Source: Streptomyces europaeiscabiei
GTDB taxonomy: Bacteria; Actinomycetota; Actinomycetes; Streptomycetales; Streptomycetaceae
Reading direction: 5' to 3'
DNA length: 64,000 nt
Assembly (NCBI RefSeq): GCF_036346855.1
Contig: NZ_CP107841.1
Coordinates: 7,692,001 to 7,756,000 of the forward strand
Shown: positions 34,494 to 43,672 of the stretch, piece by piece
Numbering within the stretch: position 1 is the stretch's first letter
Layout of the letters: each line of letters starts with the position of its first letter
The notes under the pieces: model-generated
The model's input: only the letters and a program-made list of their open reading frames with translations
Told to the model about the DNA's origin: nothing
The model's database searches: none
Program-made: the position numbers and the translations under genes

Positions 34494-36035
34494 ATGACGA
34501 ATCACAGCGAAGCGTCCGGGACCTCCGGCAACAGTGACATCAGCGGTCAGAACGGATGCGAGCGGGGCGGCGAGCCCTCCGCCTACCCGGGGCATGGCAC
34601 GGCCGCCAAATCCAGCGGGGAACAGCAGGTCACCCTCCGTACACCGGCCGAACTCGCCGACGCCTTGCCCTACCTGCTCGGATACCGCCCGGAGGACAGC
34701 ATCGTCCTCGTCGCGCTGCACGACCGGGACGCCCGTGGACGGTTCGGCGGGCGGGCGCGGCTCGGCATCCCGGCCCAGACGGACGACTGGCCGTCCGTGG
34801 CCCAACAGCTGGCCCATGGTCTGGTGACCGGGAGCGAGCGCAGGGGAGCCAAGCCGGAGAGCATGGTCGCCTTTCTGTGCCAGGACCCGACGAGCGGTGA
34901 GGCGCCACGCGACGTCATGGAACGCCTGCGGCCACTCGCACAGCTGTTGCGCAGGGCCTGCGGCAGTTTGGATGTGCCGGTGGTGGAGGCCCTGTGCATC
35001 TCCGATGGCCGCTTCTGGTCCTACTGCTGTCCCGGCAACGGATGTTGTGCGGCCGAGGGAGAGCCGATGGGGCTGCCGGGCACCTCTGTGCTGGCCGCCG
35101 CCGCGACCTACGCAGGCCTTCAGATCCGGGGCACCCTGAAGGAGATGCGGGCCAGGCTCCTGCCATGGGAGACCGCTGCCGCGCTGCAGCAGGAAGCCGC
35201 GCTCGACTCCGCGCAGTCCGCCCTCATCCCACGGATCCTGGATGCGCACAGCCGTGCGGAAGTGGCTGAGGAGACCCTCGCGGTGGCACAGCGCATCATC
35301 GGGAGCCTGGCGGACACCCCGACCCTGTCCGGCATGCTGGACGCGGACCTCCGCGACGACGAACTCATCGGCCACGTCGATGCGGCCACCCTGATCCTCG
35401 GACTCCAGGACCGGGCCACCCGCGACCGCGCCGCCGAATGGATGGAAGGCGACGAAGCAGGCCCGGCGCTCCGTCTCTGGCGTGCCCTCGCCCGCCGCTG
35501 TGTCGGCCCCTACGGCGAGCATGCGGCCGCACCGCTCACGCTCGTGGGCTGGGTCGCATGGTCCTCCGGTGACGAACTGGAGGCTCGCGAAGCCCTGGCC
35601 ATGGCCCTCTCCGCAGACCCTGACTACCTCTTCGCCCGCCTCCTCCACCAGGCCTGCAACGAGGGCCTCGACCCCGAGTCCATTCGCCGCTGCCTGCGCG
35701 CGGAGCGCAGGGGGCGCGACCTGGCGGCGGCCACTGAAAGTCCTGGGGCCGATAGCGAAGCAAGCCCCTTTGACCAGTCTCCCGGCTTGCCGTCGCCCTC
35801 GGACGGGCCCTGCGTCGCCTCCGGACCCCGTCGCCGACGCAGGCCGCGCCCGGAAGGAGGTCCCGAGGCCCGCACCACCCGGCGATCGCCTGGCACCGCT
35901 CATGCCCGCCGCTCGCGTTCCGCCGACGGTAGCCCACCCGCCGGCCGACGGCCGAGGGGCGCGGCGGACGGCACGAACGGTCGGGCACGGGTCCGTCGCG
36001 GTGGTGGAGGACAGTCCCCGGAGGAGGAGACGTGA
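34494..36035 (+). CDS. DUF4192 family protein
   Basis: 513-residue protein. The conserved core (about residues 45-415) contains R-T-P-A-E-L-A-D-A-L-P-Y-L-L-G-Y-R-P-E-D-S-I near its start (residues 49-70), C-I-S-D-G-R-F-W-S-Y-C-C and G-W-V-A-W-S-S-G-D-E-L-E-A-R-E-A-L-A-M-A-L toward the end, all typical of DUF4192, an actinobacterial family of unknown function. The C-terminal 100 residues are Pro/Arg/Gly-rich and likely disordered. It is divergent from recQ across a gap with two DnaA-box-like sites. The ribosome site of ATG 34494 is weak. Confidence 0.85.
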   Translation: MTNHSEASGTSGNSDISGQNGCERGGEPSAYPGHGTAAKSSGEQQVTLRTPAELADALPYLLGYRPEDSIVLVALHDRDARGRFGGRARLGIPAQTDDWPSVAQQLAHGLVTGSERRGAKPESMVAFLCQDPTSGEAPRDVMERLRPLAQLLRRACGSLDVPVVEALCISDGRFWSYCCPGNGCCAAEGEPMGLPGTSVLAAAATYAGLQIRGTLKEMRARLLPWETAAALQQEAALDSAQSALIPRILDAHSRAEVAEETLAVAQRIIGSLADTPTLSGMLDADLRDDELIGHVDAATLILGLQDRATRDRAAEWMEGDEAGPALRLWRALARRCVGPYGEHAAAPLTLVGWVAWSSGDELEAREALAMALSADPDYLFARLLHQACNEGLDPESIRRCLRAERRGRDLAAATESPGADSEASPFDQSPGLPSPSDGPCVASGPRRRRRPRPEGGPEARTTRRSPGTAHARRSRSADGSPPAGRRPRGAADGTNGRARVRRGGGGQSPEEET

Positions 36036-36526
36036 GCGTGCAGATCCAATTCGGGACTCGAATGCCTGTGCTCTCCTGGACCGGGGCGTACGTGAGCGCG
36101 CTGCTCCCCTTCGAGGGACTCGTGAGCGCATCGCCCTGGGTCCGGAGGCAGGTGGGTGGGCTGCCCTGCCGCGCTCCCCGCACGAGTGCTTCGCTGTGGC
36201 TCCGCTTCCGGTCGAACACACTGCCTCGCTGCGGTGCGACCACGCGTCTACGGCCTCGGCACCGCGCTCACATCAGCCCAGAGCTCCGTGCCGGGGCCCA
36301 CACAGAGCCCGCCGCCGCTCGCAGTTCCTTGGCAACCCCAAGGACGACCCCACGTTGCTCGGTCGGCTTCCTCGAACGGAGGCGTGACCCGGAGCGGAGC
36401 CGCTCCGTTCACCTGTGTGGCGGTACCCACGGCCTGACCCAACCGCCCCATCACCCCGTCCCTCTCCGGCTCCCCACCTGGTGCCGAGCGCATCCCACGC
36501 GCGCCGAAGACAGAAGAAGCCGCCCC
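36036..36526. other. 491-bp stretch between DUF4192 and debranching-domain genes
   Basis: A reading frame is open throughout and could start at GTG 36032 or 36038, right after a strong GGAGGAGGAG. Third-position GC falls from about 36100 onward, and the encoded Arg/Pro/Thr-rich sequence looks unlike a folded protein, so I treat it as non-coding with reservation. No terminator or promoter was recognised. Confidence 0.45.
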
Positions 36527-38743
36527 GTGCCCCTCCCCTCCCTGCCCGACACCCATGACGACGTTCCGGCCTTTCGCAGCTCCATCCCGCCCGCCGCGCG
36601 GGCCCGTGGGGACGGCACCGGCGCTCTGCGGACGGACATCCGCACCCCGGCGACCCGCCCCACGGGCTCACGCTCAGGAAGCCTGGGCAGCCCCGTGTCT
36701 CCCGCGCCCGGCACAGGTGACTCGCCGGGACCGTCGCACCCGGCAACGGGCGGTCGGTCAACCTCGCCGGCGCCGACCTCTGCCCCGCGCCGTCCCATGG
36801 AGCTGCCACCGGCCCACACCACGCTGATCTGCGTCGCTCTGCCGGGCCTCGCGATCTCGACGGAACAGGGCCAGCTGACCGGCAGCGGACTGGAGGGCTT
36901 CTACCGCGCGGGACGGCGTATGCTCTCCCGCTGCCAGGTACGGGTGGCCGGACGGGAACCGCTCGCCGTGCAGGCACGGATGGTGGCGGCCGACCGAGCC
37001 CGGTTCATGTCGACGCTGCGTCTGTCCGCCGATGCCGGGCCGGACCCGGACGTCATGGTCGAGCGCACGCGGTACGCGGACGGCACCGAGCGGATCACCC
37101 TGCACAGCACGGCCCGCCGCCCACTGCGCCTGCCCGTCGAGGTGTCCCTGGGTACGGATCTCGCGGAACTCGGGGCCGTCGCCTCCGGCAGAGCCGGCCC
37201 GGAACTGCCCGCAAGCGTCCACGACTCCGGCCTCCGCTGGTCCTGTGCGACCTGGCACTCCACGGTGACTGCTCATCCTCCGCCCGCCGACGCCCTGGCT
37301 TCCGCAGGACTGCTGCGCTGGGAATTGGAGCTCCCGCCCGGCGGCACCCGGAGCGTGGAGTTGCGAGTACGACCGGACGGCGCGGGGCCCATCAGACCGG
37401 TGGGGCGGGGCGCCACCAGCCCCCTCGCCCAGGCCCGGGTAGCGGGCGACGACCCGGCGGCGCAGGCCCTGCTGCACACCTGTCTGGAGGACCTCGAAGC
37501 CCTGCTGCTGCGCGACCCGAAGAACCCGTCGGACACCCACCTCGCGGCGGGCGCGCCCTGGCGCTGCGGCATGGCTCCGGCCGACGCGCTGGTCGCGGCC
37601 CGGATGACGCTACCGCTCGGAACACGCCTCGCCGCCGGCACCCTGCGCACCCTCGCCCGCACCCAACTCGCGGGCAGGGAATCCCAGTCAGGCATGATCC
37701 CAGGTCCTAGACGGGACGCGGGCCCGCATCTGCCGCCGGGCTGCACGGGCACCGAGGCGACCCTGCTGTTTCCCGTGCTCCTCGCGGAGGCACGGCGATG
37801 GGGACTCCCCGAGCAGGAGACCGAGGAACTGCTGCCCGCCGCCGAGCGCTGCCTGCGGTGGCTGCGGGGCGCGGTCGGAGGCGGTGCCTATCTGCCCGAC
37901 CCGCGCCCCGGCGGGCCGCTGCGTTGCGAGACCCAGGCACACGCCCACCGGGCCGCGCTGCTCGGTGCCGATCTCCTCGATGCGTACGGCCGACCGGGTG
38001 GGGCCGAGCTGCGGGACTGGGCGAGAGAGCTGCGGAGCCGGTTCGGGGCGGACTTCTGGGTCGAGGACCGGCGCGGCGGCAGACCCGCGGCCGCCCGCAC
38101 TCCGGAGGGGCGTCTCGTGCCGCACCTGGGCGCCGGCGCCGCACACCTCCTTGACACCGGGCTGCTGGGCACGGGGGAGCAGGCTCCGGGACTCCTCGAC
38201 AAAGTGCGGACCGAGCAACTGGCTCGACTACTCGGGGGGCCCGCCATGGACTCGGGGTGGGGGCTGCGGAGTCTGGGTGCGAAGGAGGCCGCGTACAACC
38301 CCTTCGGCCATCGCAGTGGTGCCGTGCGTGTGCAGGAGACGGCTATCGCGGTCGCGGGGCTCGCGGCGGCCGGATACGAGAAGGAGGCGAGCGCGCTCCT
38401 GCGGGGGGTGCTGGCGGCGGCGGAGAGCTTCGGCAATCGGCTGCCCGAGATGTACGCCGGGGAGCAGCGGACGGCCGGAGGTGCCCCGCTGCCGCATCCG
38501 GCCTCCTGCAGACCGGCCGCGACGTCGGCGGCCGCGGGGGTGCTGCTGCTCGCCACCCTTCTCGGAATCCGTCCCGACGCCCCTGCGGGGACCGTGACGC
38601 TGCGGCCGGTGCGCAGCGCGCCGCTGGGCGAGATCGGCATGACGGGACTGCGTGTCGCGGGCGCCCCGTTCGCCGTGCGCGTCAGCAGGCTGGGGCTCGC
38701 CATGGTCGAGGAGGCGGCCGACGGACTGCAGTTGGGAGTGTGA
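36527..38743 (+). CDS. Glycogen-debranching N-terminal-domain protein (amylo-1,6-glucosidase-like)
   Basis: About 738 residues from GTG 36527, which has AGAAGAAG a few bases upstream. The first 90 residues are Pro/Ser/Thr-rich. An N-terminal GDE_N-type beta domain follows (L-I-C-V-A-L-P-G-L-A-I-S ... G-L-E-G-F-Y-R-A-G-R-R-M-L-S-R). An (alpha/alpha)6-like helical domain continues to the end (T-E-A-T-L-L-F-P-V-L-L-A-E-A, S-G-A-V-R-V-Q-E-T). The family cleaves or binds alpha-1,6-glucan or trehalose-like substrates; catalytic residues could not be assigned. Start alternatives are GTG 36032/36038 (strong ribosome site but odd leader) and ATG 36797. Confidence 0.75.
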   Translation: MPLPSLPDTHDDVPAFRSSIPPAARARGDGTGALRTDIRTPATRPTGSRSGSLGSPVSPAPGTGDSPGPSHPATGGRSTSPAPTSAPRRPMELPPAHTTLICVALPGLAISTEQGQLTGSGLEGFYRAGRRMLSRCQVRVAGREPLAVQARMVAADRARFMSTLRLSADAGPDPDVMVERTRYADGTERITLHSTARRPLRLPVEVSLGTDLAELGAVASGRAGPELPASVHDSGLRWSCATWHSTVTAHPPPADALASAGLLRWELELPPGGTRSVELRVRPDGAGPIRPVGRGATSPLAQARVAGDDPAAQALLHTCLEDLEALLLRDPKNPSDTHLAAGAPWRCGMAPADALVAARMTLPLGTRLAAGTLRTLARTQLAGRESQSGMIPGPRRDAGPHLPPGCTGTEATLLFPVLLAEARRWGLPEQETEELLPAAERCLRWLRGAVGGGAYLPDPRPGGPLRCETQAHAHRAALLGADLLDAYGRPGGAELRDWARELRSRFGADFWVEDRRGGRPAAARTPEGRLVPHLGAGAAHLLDTGLLGTGEQAPGLLDKVRTEQLARLLGGPAMDSGWGLRSLGAKEAAYNPFGHRSGAVRVQETAIAVAGLAAAGYEKEASALLRGVLAAAESFGNRLPEMYAGEQRTAGGAPLPHPASCRPAATSAAAGVLLLATLLGIRPDAPAGTVTLRPVRSAPLGEIGMTGLRVAGAPFAVRVSRLGLAMVEEAADGLQLGV

Positions 38744-38863
38744 CCTCCCGTGACGTGAGAGGGGAGGACGAGCGGCGCCGGGTTCCCGAGGCCGGAGGTC
38801 GGCTGGTGAGATCGGTATCGGACAGAAGTGGATCAAGTGGGGAAGCGGACGCGAAGGGAGTGT

Positions 38864-38884
38864 TTATCGTCAGGCAGACGACTA
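38864..38884. promoter_or_regulatory. Inverted repeat overlapping the promoter of the Nudix regulator gene
   Basis: ttatcgtc and gacgacta (8-bp arms, two mismatches) flank aggca and end ten bases before the ATG of the NrtR-like gene. It overlaps TATGAT (38883-38888), a -10-like box whose expected start site is the ATG itself. It is a probable autoregulatory operator on a leaderless transcript. Confidence 0.6.
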
Positions 38885-38894
38885 TGATCGCCGC

Positions 38895-39653
38895 ATGCCC
38901 TACGACCCGTCGGACTACCCGCCCTTCGCTGTCACCGTGGACCTGGTCGTGCTGACCGTCCGTCGTCACGCGCTCTGCGCGCTGACGGTACGGCGGGGCG
39001 AACAGCCTTTCCAGGGGCGGTGGGCGCTGCCCGGTGGCTTCGTGCGGCCGGACGAGGACCTGTCGCAGGCCGCGGCCCGGGAGCTGGCCGAGGAGACCGG
39101 CCTGACCGCACATGAACCGTCCGAACCCGCTCAGGACAACGGCGCGCACCTGGAGCAGTTGGCCACCTACGGCGAGCCGAAGCGCGACCCGCGGATGAGG
39201 GTCGTCAGCGTCGCCCACCTCGCCCTCGCCCCGGATCTGCCGGCACCTCGACCGGGCGGCGACGCCAACAGTGCACGCTGGGCGCCTGTCGAGGAGTTGC
39301 TGGAACAGGGCGGCTATGGGCGTGACGGCGAACCGGTTGCGCCGTTGGCCTTCGACCACGCTCAGATCCTCGCGGACGGGGTGGAGCGTGCCCGTTCCAA
39401 GATCGAGTACTCCTCGCTGGCCACGGCCTTCTGCCCGTCGGAGTTCACGGTCGGCGAGCTGCGACGCGTCTACGAGGCGGTGTGGGGGGTGGCGCTGGAT
39501 CCACGCAACTTCCATCGCAAGGTGACAGGTACCCCCGGCTTCCTGGTGCCCACCGGCGGTACCACCACGCGCCAGGGCGGCCGCCCCGCCCAGCTCTTCC
39601 GCGCCGGCGGTGCCACCCTCCTCAACCCGCCGATGCTGCGCCCCGAGGTCTGA
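38895..39653 (+). CDS. Nudix-domain transcriptional regulator, NrtR-like
   Basis: 252-residue protein. An N-terminal Nudix domain (W-A-L-P-G-G-F-V, then A-A-A-R-E-L-A-E-E-T-G-L, a Nudix box) is followed by a C-terminal winged-helix region (about residues 165-230) with F-T-V-G-E-L-R-R-V-Y-E-A-V-W and N-F-H-R-K-V-T. This layout is that of NrtR regulators, which bind ADP-ribose-type ligands and control NAD or sugar-nucleotide genes. The Nudix box keeps the R-E-L-A-E-E-T-G core, so hydrolase activity cannot be ruled out. ATG 38895 has no ribosome site but lies at the expected transcription start of a TATGAT box. Confidence 0.85.
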   Translation: MPYDPSDYPPFAVTVDLVVLTVRRHALCALTVRRGEQPFQGRWALPGGFVRPDEDLSQAAARELAEETGLTAHEPSEPAQDNGAHLEQLATYGEPKRDPRMRVVSVAHLALAPDLPAPRPGGDANSARWAPVEELLEQGGYGRDGEPVAPLAFDHAQILADGVERARSKIEYSSLATAFCPSEFTVGELRRVYEAVWGVALDPRNFHRKVTGTPGFLVPTGGTTTRQGGRPAQLFRAGGATLLNPPMLRPEV

Positions 39654-39849
39654 CACGGCGAAGCCGAAGCCCTCGTCGCCGTGTACGGCGGTCCCGCCCG
39701 GTGCCGACCCCGGAAGGGGCTGCCGGGGAACACAAGCCCGAGGCTCGGCCCGCAATCGGTACGCGGCTGGCCCGACGCCTGTGAGGCCTCCAGCGAAGCG
39801 AGCCGCAAGGTGCCCGAAAAAACGGACATACCGCGCTATCTTGCTTTGG

Positions 39850-41979
39850 GTGATCCAGGCCATCGGATTGACCAGCAATCCCCGCAAGGAGCTTCCGCCT
39901 GCCGTCGACGATGTGTCCTTCGAGGCGCACTCCGGCCGCGTCACCGCACTCCTCGGGGCCCCCGGCGCGGGCAAGTCGACAGCGCTGAAGCTCACCCTCG
40001 AACTCCAACAAGGCCGTGGGGTGGCCTACTTCAGAGGCCGCCCCCTGCACCGCATCGCCCACCCCGCGCGCGAAGTGGGCGTACTCCTCGGCGACGTGCC
40101 CGGTCACCCTGCCCGCACGGTCCGAGGCCATCTGCGCATGCTGTGCGCGGCCGCGGGGCTGCCGCCTCGGCGTGCCGACGAGGTCCTGGAGGTCGTGGGC
40201 CTGGTCAGCTTGCGCGACGCGCGGCTGAACACGCTGTCGCGGGGCATGGACCGCCGCCTCGGCCTGGCCTGCGCCCTGCTGTCCGACCCGCACACCATCG
40301 TGCTGGACGACCCCGCCCACGGGCTGGCCGTCCGCGAAGGCCGATGGCTCCACGGGATCATGCGGGCCCATGCCGATCAGGGCGGCACGGTCCTGTTCAC
40401 CACCGGCGACCCCAAGGAGGCCGCGCGAACCGCCGACCGGGTCCTCACCCTCGAAAAGGGGAGACTCGTCGCCGATCAGGAGGTCGCCGACTTCTCCCGC
40501 ACCCGGCTCCGGCCCAGGGTCGCCGTCCGCACTCCGCACGCCGCCAGGCTCGAAGCGCTCCTCATGAAGGAGGCCCGGACCGCGCGGCGTTCCGTGGAGA
40601 TCGTGCGGGAGGGCGGCAACCGGCTGTCGGTGTACGGCAGTACGTGCGCCGAGATCGGCGAGACCGCTTTTCGGCACGGCGTGCTCGTCCACCAACTCGC
40701 GGACGAGATCGGGGATACGGGCCCCATGCCGTCGCCGCTGCCGCCGTCGGCAGCCGAAGGAGGCCTGGAGACCGCCGAGAGCGCTCGCGGCTCGGTTCAG
40801 GAGGCCCAGGGACCGGCTGAGGGGGGTCAGGCGCCCGCCGAAGAACCTCAGGCGCCTGCCGAAGAGCTTCAGGCCACCCCGGCCGAACCAGGGACAGCCG
40901 GCGACGACGCACCGGAGGTCAATTCCACGCCCCCCGTCGACCTCGGCCCTCATGCTCGTTCCGCGCCGCACGCAGATTCCGGATCCCGTGATCACGTCGG
41001 GGCGCATTCGGATCCCGGACCTCGCGACCGCCTCGCGCCGCGCCCTTACCCCGAATCCCGTGACCGCCTCGCACAGCATGCCGATCCCGGGCTCGGTGTC
41101 CCCTGCAGGTCCCACACCGCCCTCGCCACCGAGGCTCACACCGCACCGCCACCCCCCGTCGGGTCGTCCGATGCGGGCCCGCTCCCGCCGCCCATCGCCG
41201 TGCGCTCGGCGCCGAGCCCGTTGCGTCCGCTGCGCTACGAACTGCGTCGGGCGGGCGGAGTCGGCACCGCGTACGTCACCGCCGCGGCCGTGCTCGTCAC
41301 CTCCGCCCTCATGGCGGTGCTCCTGGCCAGGGTCGGGCACACCCCGCAGCCACGGCTGCTGGCCGCGTGGCCGCGGGAGCTGCCGCTGCCACCCGCCGCC
41401 ATCGGGGCGGGGCTGCTGGGGGCCATCGCCTTCGGTGACGAGTTCCGCCACCCCGCCCTGGCCGCGTACCGCGGCACCGTTCCCCGTCGGCTGGGGCTGC
41501 TCCTCGCGAAACTCCTCGTCGCGGCGGTCACCGCGCTGCTGCTGGCCGTCCTCACCGTGGGCTGCGACCTCGAAGTGCTCTATCTCGTCCATGGACCGGA
41601 GCTCGTTTCGGTTCCCGCCGACTGGTTCCCGCTCGGCGCGAGTTGGATCGGCCTCGTCGTGGGGTGCGCCTGGGCGGGGGTGCTCGCGGCGGGTGTCTTC
41701 CGGTCCACGTCCGCCGGGCTCGCGGCCGTGGTCGCCGTACCCCTCCTCGTCGTACCGCTGGTGCAGAAGGTGCTGGAGGGGTCGACCGTGCGGAGTGCGG
41801 TCGGGTTTCCGATGCGGCTGCGTGAGCTCGTACTGATGCAGTGGCCCTTCGGGGGCGAGCGCTATCTGGAGGCCGCGGCGCGAGCGGTCTCCCAACCCGT
41901 GGGCGGAGCGCTGCTGTTGTCGCTGACGGCGCTGCTGGGGGCCTACGTGCTCACGAACCTGCGCAGCCGGGTCCGGTGA
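39850..41979 (+). CDS. One-chain ABC transporter: ATPase, Pro-rich linker, membrane domain
   Basis: 709-residue protein. The N-terminal ATPase has Walker A G-A-P-G-A-G-K-S-T (residues 36-44), signature L-S-R-G-M (129-133) in place of LSGGQ, and Walker B I-V-L-D-D-P with Asp154 where the catalytic Glu normally sits. A disordered linker (about residues 290-460) rich in Pro, Glu and Ala holds near-repeats of A-P-A-E-E and D-P-G-x-R-D-R-L. Six hydrophobic segments form the C-terminal permease half. Fusion of both halves fits an exporter. The GTG 39850 start is tentative; TTG 39841 is alternative. It lies just upstream of whiH, as in S. coelicolor. The substrate is unknown. Confidence 0.8.
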   Translation: MIQAIGLTSNPRKELPPAVDDVSFEAHSGRVTALLGAPGAGKSTALKLTLELQQGRGVAYFRGRPLHRIAHPAREVGVLLGDVPGHPARTVRGHLRMLCAAAGLPPRRADEVLEVVGLVSLRDARLNTLSRGMDRRLGLACALLSDPHTIVLDDPAHGLAVREGRWLHGIMRAHADQGGTVLFTTGDPKEAARTADRVLTLEKGRLVADQEVADFSRTRLRPRVAVRTPHAARLEALLMKEARTARRSVEIVREGGNRLSVYGSTCAEIGETAFRHGVLVHQLADEIGDTGPMPSPLPPSAAEGGLETAESARGSVQEAQGPAEGGQAPAEEPQAPAEELQATPAEPGTAGDDAPEVNSTPPVDLGPHARSAPHADSGSRDHVGAHSDPGPRDRLAPRPYPESRDRLAQHADPGLGVPCRSHTALATEAHTAPPPPVGSSDAGPLPPPIAVRSAPSPLRPLRYELRRAGGVGTAYVTAAAVLVTSALMAVLLARVGHTPQPRLLAAWPRELPLPPAAIGAGLLGAIAFGDEFRHPALAAYRGTVPRRLGLLLAKLLVAAVTALLLAVLTVGCDLEVLYLVHGPELVSVPADWFPLGASWIGLVVGCAWAGVLAAGVFRSTSAGLAAVVAVPLLVVPLVQKVLEGSTVRSAVGFPMRLRELVLMQWPFGGERYLEAAARAVSQPVGGALLLSLTALLGAYVLTNLRSRVR

Positions 41980-42065
41980 TGATCGCCCTCATCGTTTCGT
42001 GCTCACCGTCCGTACTCTCCCGTTGGCGCAATGCGCGCAACTCCTCGTAGAACGCCCATTTCTTT

Positions 42066-42072
42066 CCGATAA
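42066..42072 (+). promoter_or_regulatory. WhiG-type -10 element upstream of whiH
   Basis: CCGATAA matches the core of the sigma-WhiG -10 consensus GCCGATAA, 93 bp before the whiH start. A tolerable -35 (TAGA) lies upstream, but its spacing of about 13 bp is shorter than the usual 15-16. It is known that whiH depends on sigma-WhiG in S. coelicolor. Confidence 0.6.
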
Positions 42073-42164
42073 GGCGTCAATTGCGACGGGGTGAGCGATC
42101 ACCCTTTCGTGTGCTTTTCACCAAAGACCTCAAGGGAGTTGGAAACGCAGCCGACAAAGGATGC

Positions 42165-43052
42165 GTGAGTACCCTTGCGCACACCATGATGACCGCCGCC
42201 CGCTCCGCCGACTCAGGCCTCGCAGGACCGGGCGAACTCGACCGCTACCCGTACGCCGGGCACCCGAGCGTCGACCGCGTGGGCCTCCCCGCCTGGGACG
42301 GCTCGGACCCCGAGCTGGGGCGTGTGGGCCGCCGTGCCGCCGGGAGCCGCGGACGCGGGCTGCACGGCCAACTCGTCCAGCAGCTGGGCCAGATGATCGT
42401 CTCCGGCGACCTGGGCGCGGACCGCCCCCTCGTGCCCGAGGAGATCGGACAGCGGTTCGAGGTCTCCCGCACAGTCGTCCGTGAATCCCTGCGCGTCCTG
42501 GAGGCCAAGGGCCTGGTCAGTGCCCGCCCGAACGTCGGCACGCGCGTGCGGCCGGTCAGCGACTGGAACCTGCTCGACCCGGACATCATCGAATGGCGGG
42601 CCTTCGGTCCGCAGCGTGACGACCAGCGCCGCGAGCTCAGCGAACTGCGCTGGACGATGGAGCCGCTGGCCGCCCGCCTCGCAGCCGGGCACGGCCGTGA
42701 CGACGTTCAGCAGCGCCTCGCTGACATGGTCGAGCTCATGGGCCACGCCATGGCGCAGGGCGACCCGCTGACCTTCTCGCGCGCGGACGCCGAGTTCCAT
42801 TCGCTGCTCATCCAGCTCGCGGGCAACCGCATGTTGGAGCACCTCTCGGGGATCGTCTCCTCGGCCCTGCAGGTCTCCGGCGGTCCGGTCACCGGGTGTG
42901 ACCGGCCGACCGAGTCGTCCCTGGCGCACCACGCCCGGATCGTCGACGCTCTCGCCACGGGTGACGGTGGGGCGGCCGAAACGGCCATGCGTCAGCTGCT
43001 GACCGTCCACCCCGAGGTGGAGCGTGTGGTGCCGGCGCCGCGCGAGCACTGA
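42165..43052 (+). CDS. whiH: Sporulation regulator WhiH (GntR family)
   Basis: 295-residue GntR/FadR-type regulator. The N-terminal winged helix (about residues 60-130) includes G-L-H-G-Q-L-V-Q-Q-L-G-Q-M-I and P-E-E-I-G-Q-R-F-E-V-S-R-T-V-V-R-E-S-L-R. A FadR C-terminal effector domain with F-S-R-A-D-A-E-F-H and H-H-A-R-I-V-D-A-L follows. WhiH is needed for sporulation septation of aerial hyphae and is a sigma-WhiG target. The start is GTG 42165 after an AAAGG site. The position between the ABC transporter gene and hrdB matches S. coelicolor, which supports the name. Confidence 0.92.
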   Translation: MSTLAHTMMTAARSADSGLAGPGELDRYPYAGHPSVDRVGLPAWDGSDPELGRVGRRAAGSRGRGLHGQLVQQLGQMIVSGDLGADRPLVPEEIGQRFEVSRTVVRESLRVLEAKGLVSARPNVGTRVRPVSDWNLLDPDIIEWRAFGPQRDDQRRELSELRWTMEPLAARLAAGHGRDDVQQRLADMVELMGHAMAQGDPLTFSRADAEFHSLLIQLAGNRMLEHLSGIVSSALQVSGGPVTGCDRPTESSLAHHARIVDALATGDGGAAETAMRQLLTVHPEVERVVPAPREH

Positions 43053-43672
43053 GGGCGCCGAGCGCGGGACGAGGGCGCCACCGGGCGCGGGCCGAAGACC
43101 CTTTCGTGGCATCGCTCGACCGGTGGAGCCGTGCCGCCGGGCCTCAGCGAATCCTCCCGGGATTCGGCGGGGCCCGGCGGCACTGCGGACCGCGGGCGCC
43201 GTCCGGGACGGCCGACGCGAAGGGGCGGGCCCGACTCGCGGAGAGGACTCGTCATGTCGGGTTCGGCGGCCCTCGCGGGCTGTGAGTCCCCGTGCGGGCG
43301 CGTGACCTCGCGGAGGATGTCGGATCTCGGTGAGGATGGTGATCCACATTGAGGAGTTCGTTCGGGAATCGTTCGGGTACCTGTCCAAGCAGAACCGGTT
43401 GTGGCCTTGGTCGATTGCCTCTGGCAGTATCTGACCGCTTTTGAATGCTTACGGGGTGTGACTCGGGCCACGCAGATTGGGCGTAACGCTCGCGGGAGCA
43501 GCGCGATGACCTAAGAGGTGACAGCCGCGGAGGGAATACGGACGTCGTTCACGGCGCTGTGCATCTTCCCGGCCCCCGCCCGCACCGTCGGCCCACTCCC
43601 AAGCCGGTGGTCGGCTCCTGTCCGCAGTGGACGGGGCCGGAAGCCGTTTTCCAACGTTCCGAGAGGTTGTTC
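43053..43672. other. 620-bp whiH-hrdB intergenic region
   Basis: Holds the whiH terminator at its left end and, in the rest, the hrdB promoters and a long 5' leader. A/T-richer bases around 43400-43450 are the most promoter-like, but I could not fix a clean -35/-10 pair. A GGAAT at 43365 has no GTT at 18 bp, so the known sigma-R-dependent hrdB promoter could not be confirmed here. Confidence 0.5.
43131..43183 (+). terminator. Two-step hairpin terminator after whiH
   Basis: gtgccgccgggcc pairs with ggcccggcggcac (13 bp), and inside the loop cgaatcc pairs with ggattcg. This forms a long, stacked stem 78 bp after the whiH stop. Confidence 0.8.

Noticed and set aside
43360..43410. Sigma-R promoter for hrdB
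   Set aside because: GGAAT is present at 43365 but no GTT lies at 18 or 19 bp, so the known hrdB stress promoter could not be confirmed.
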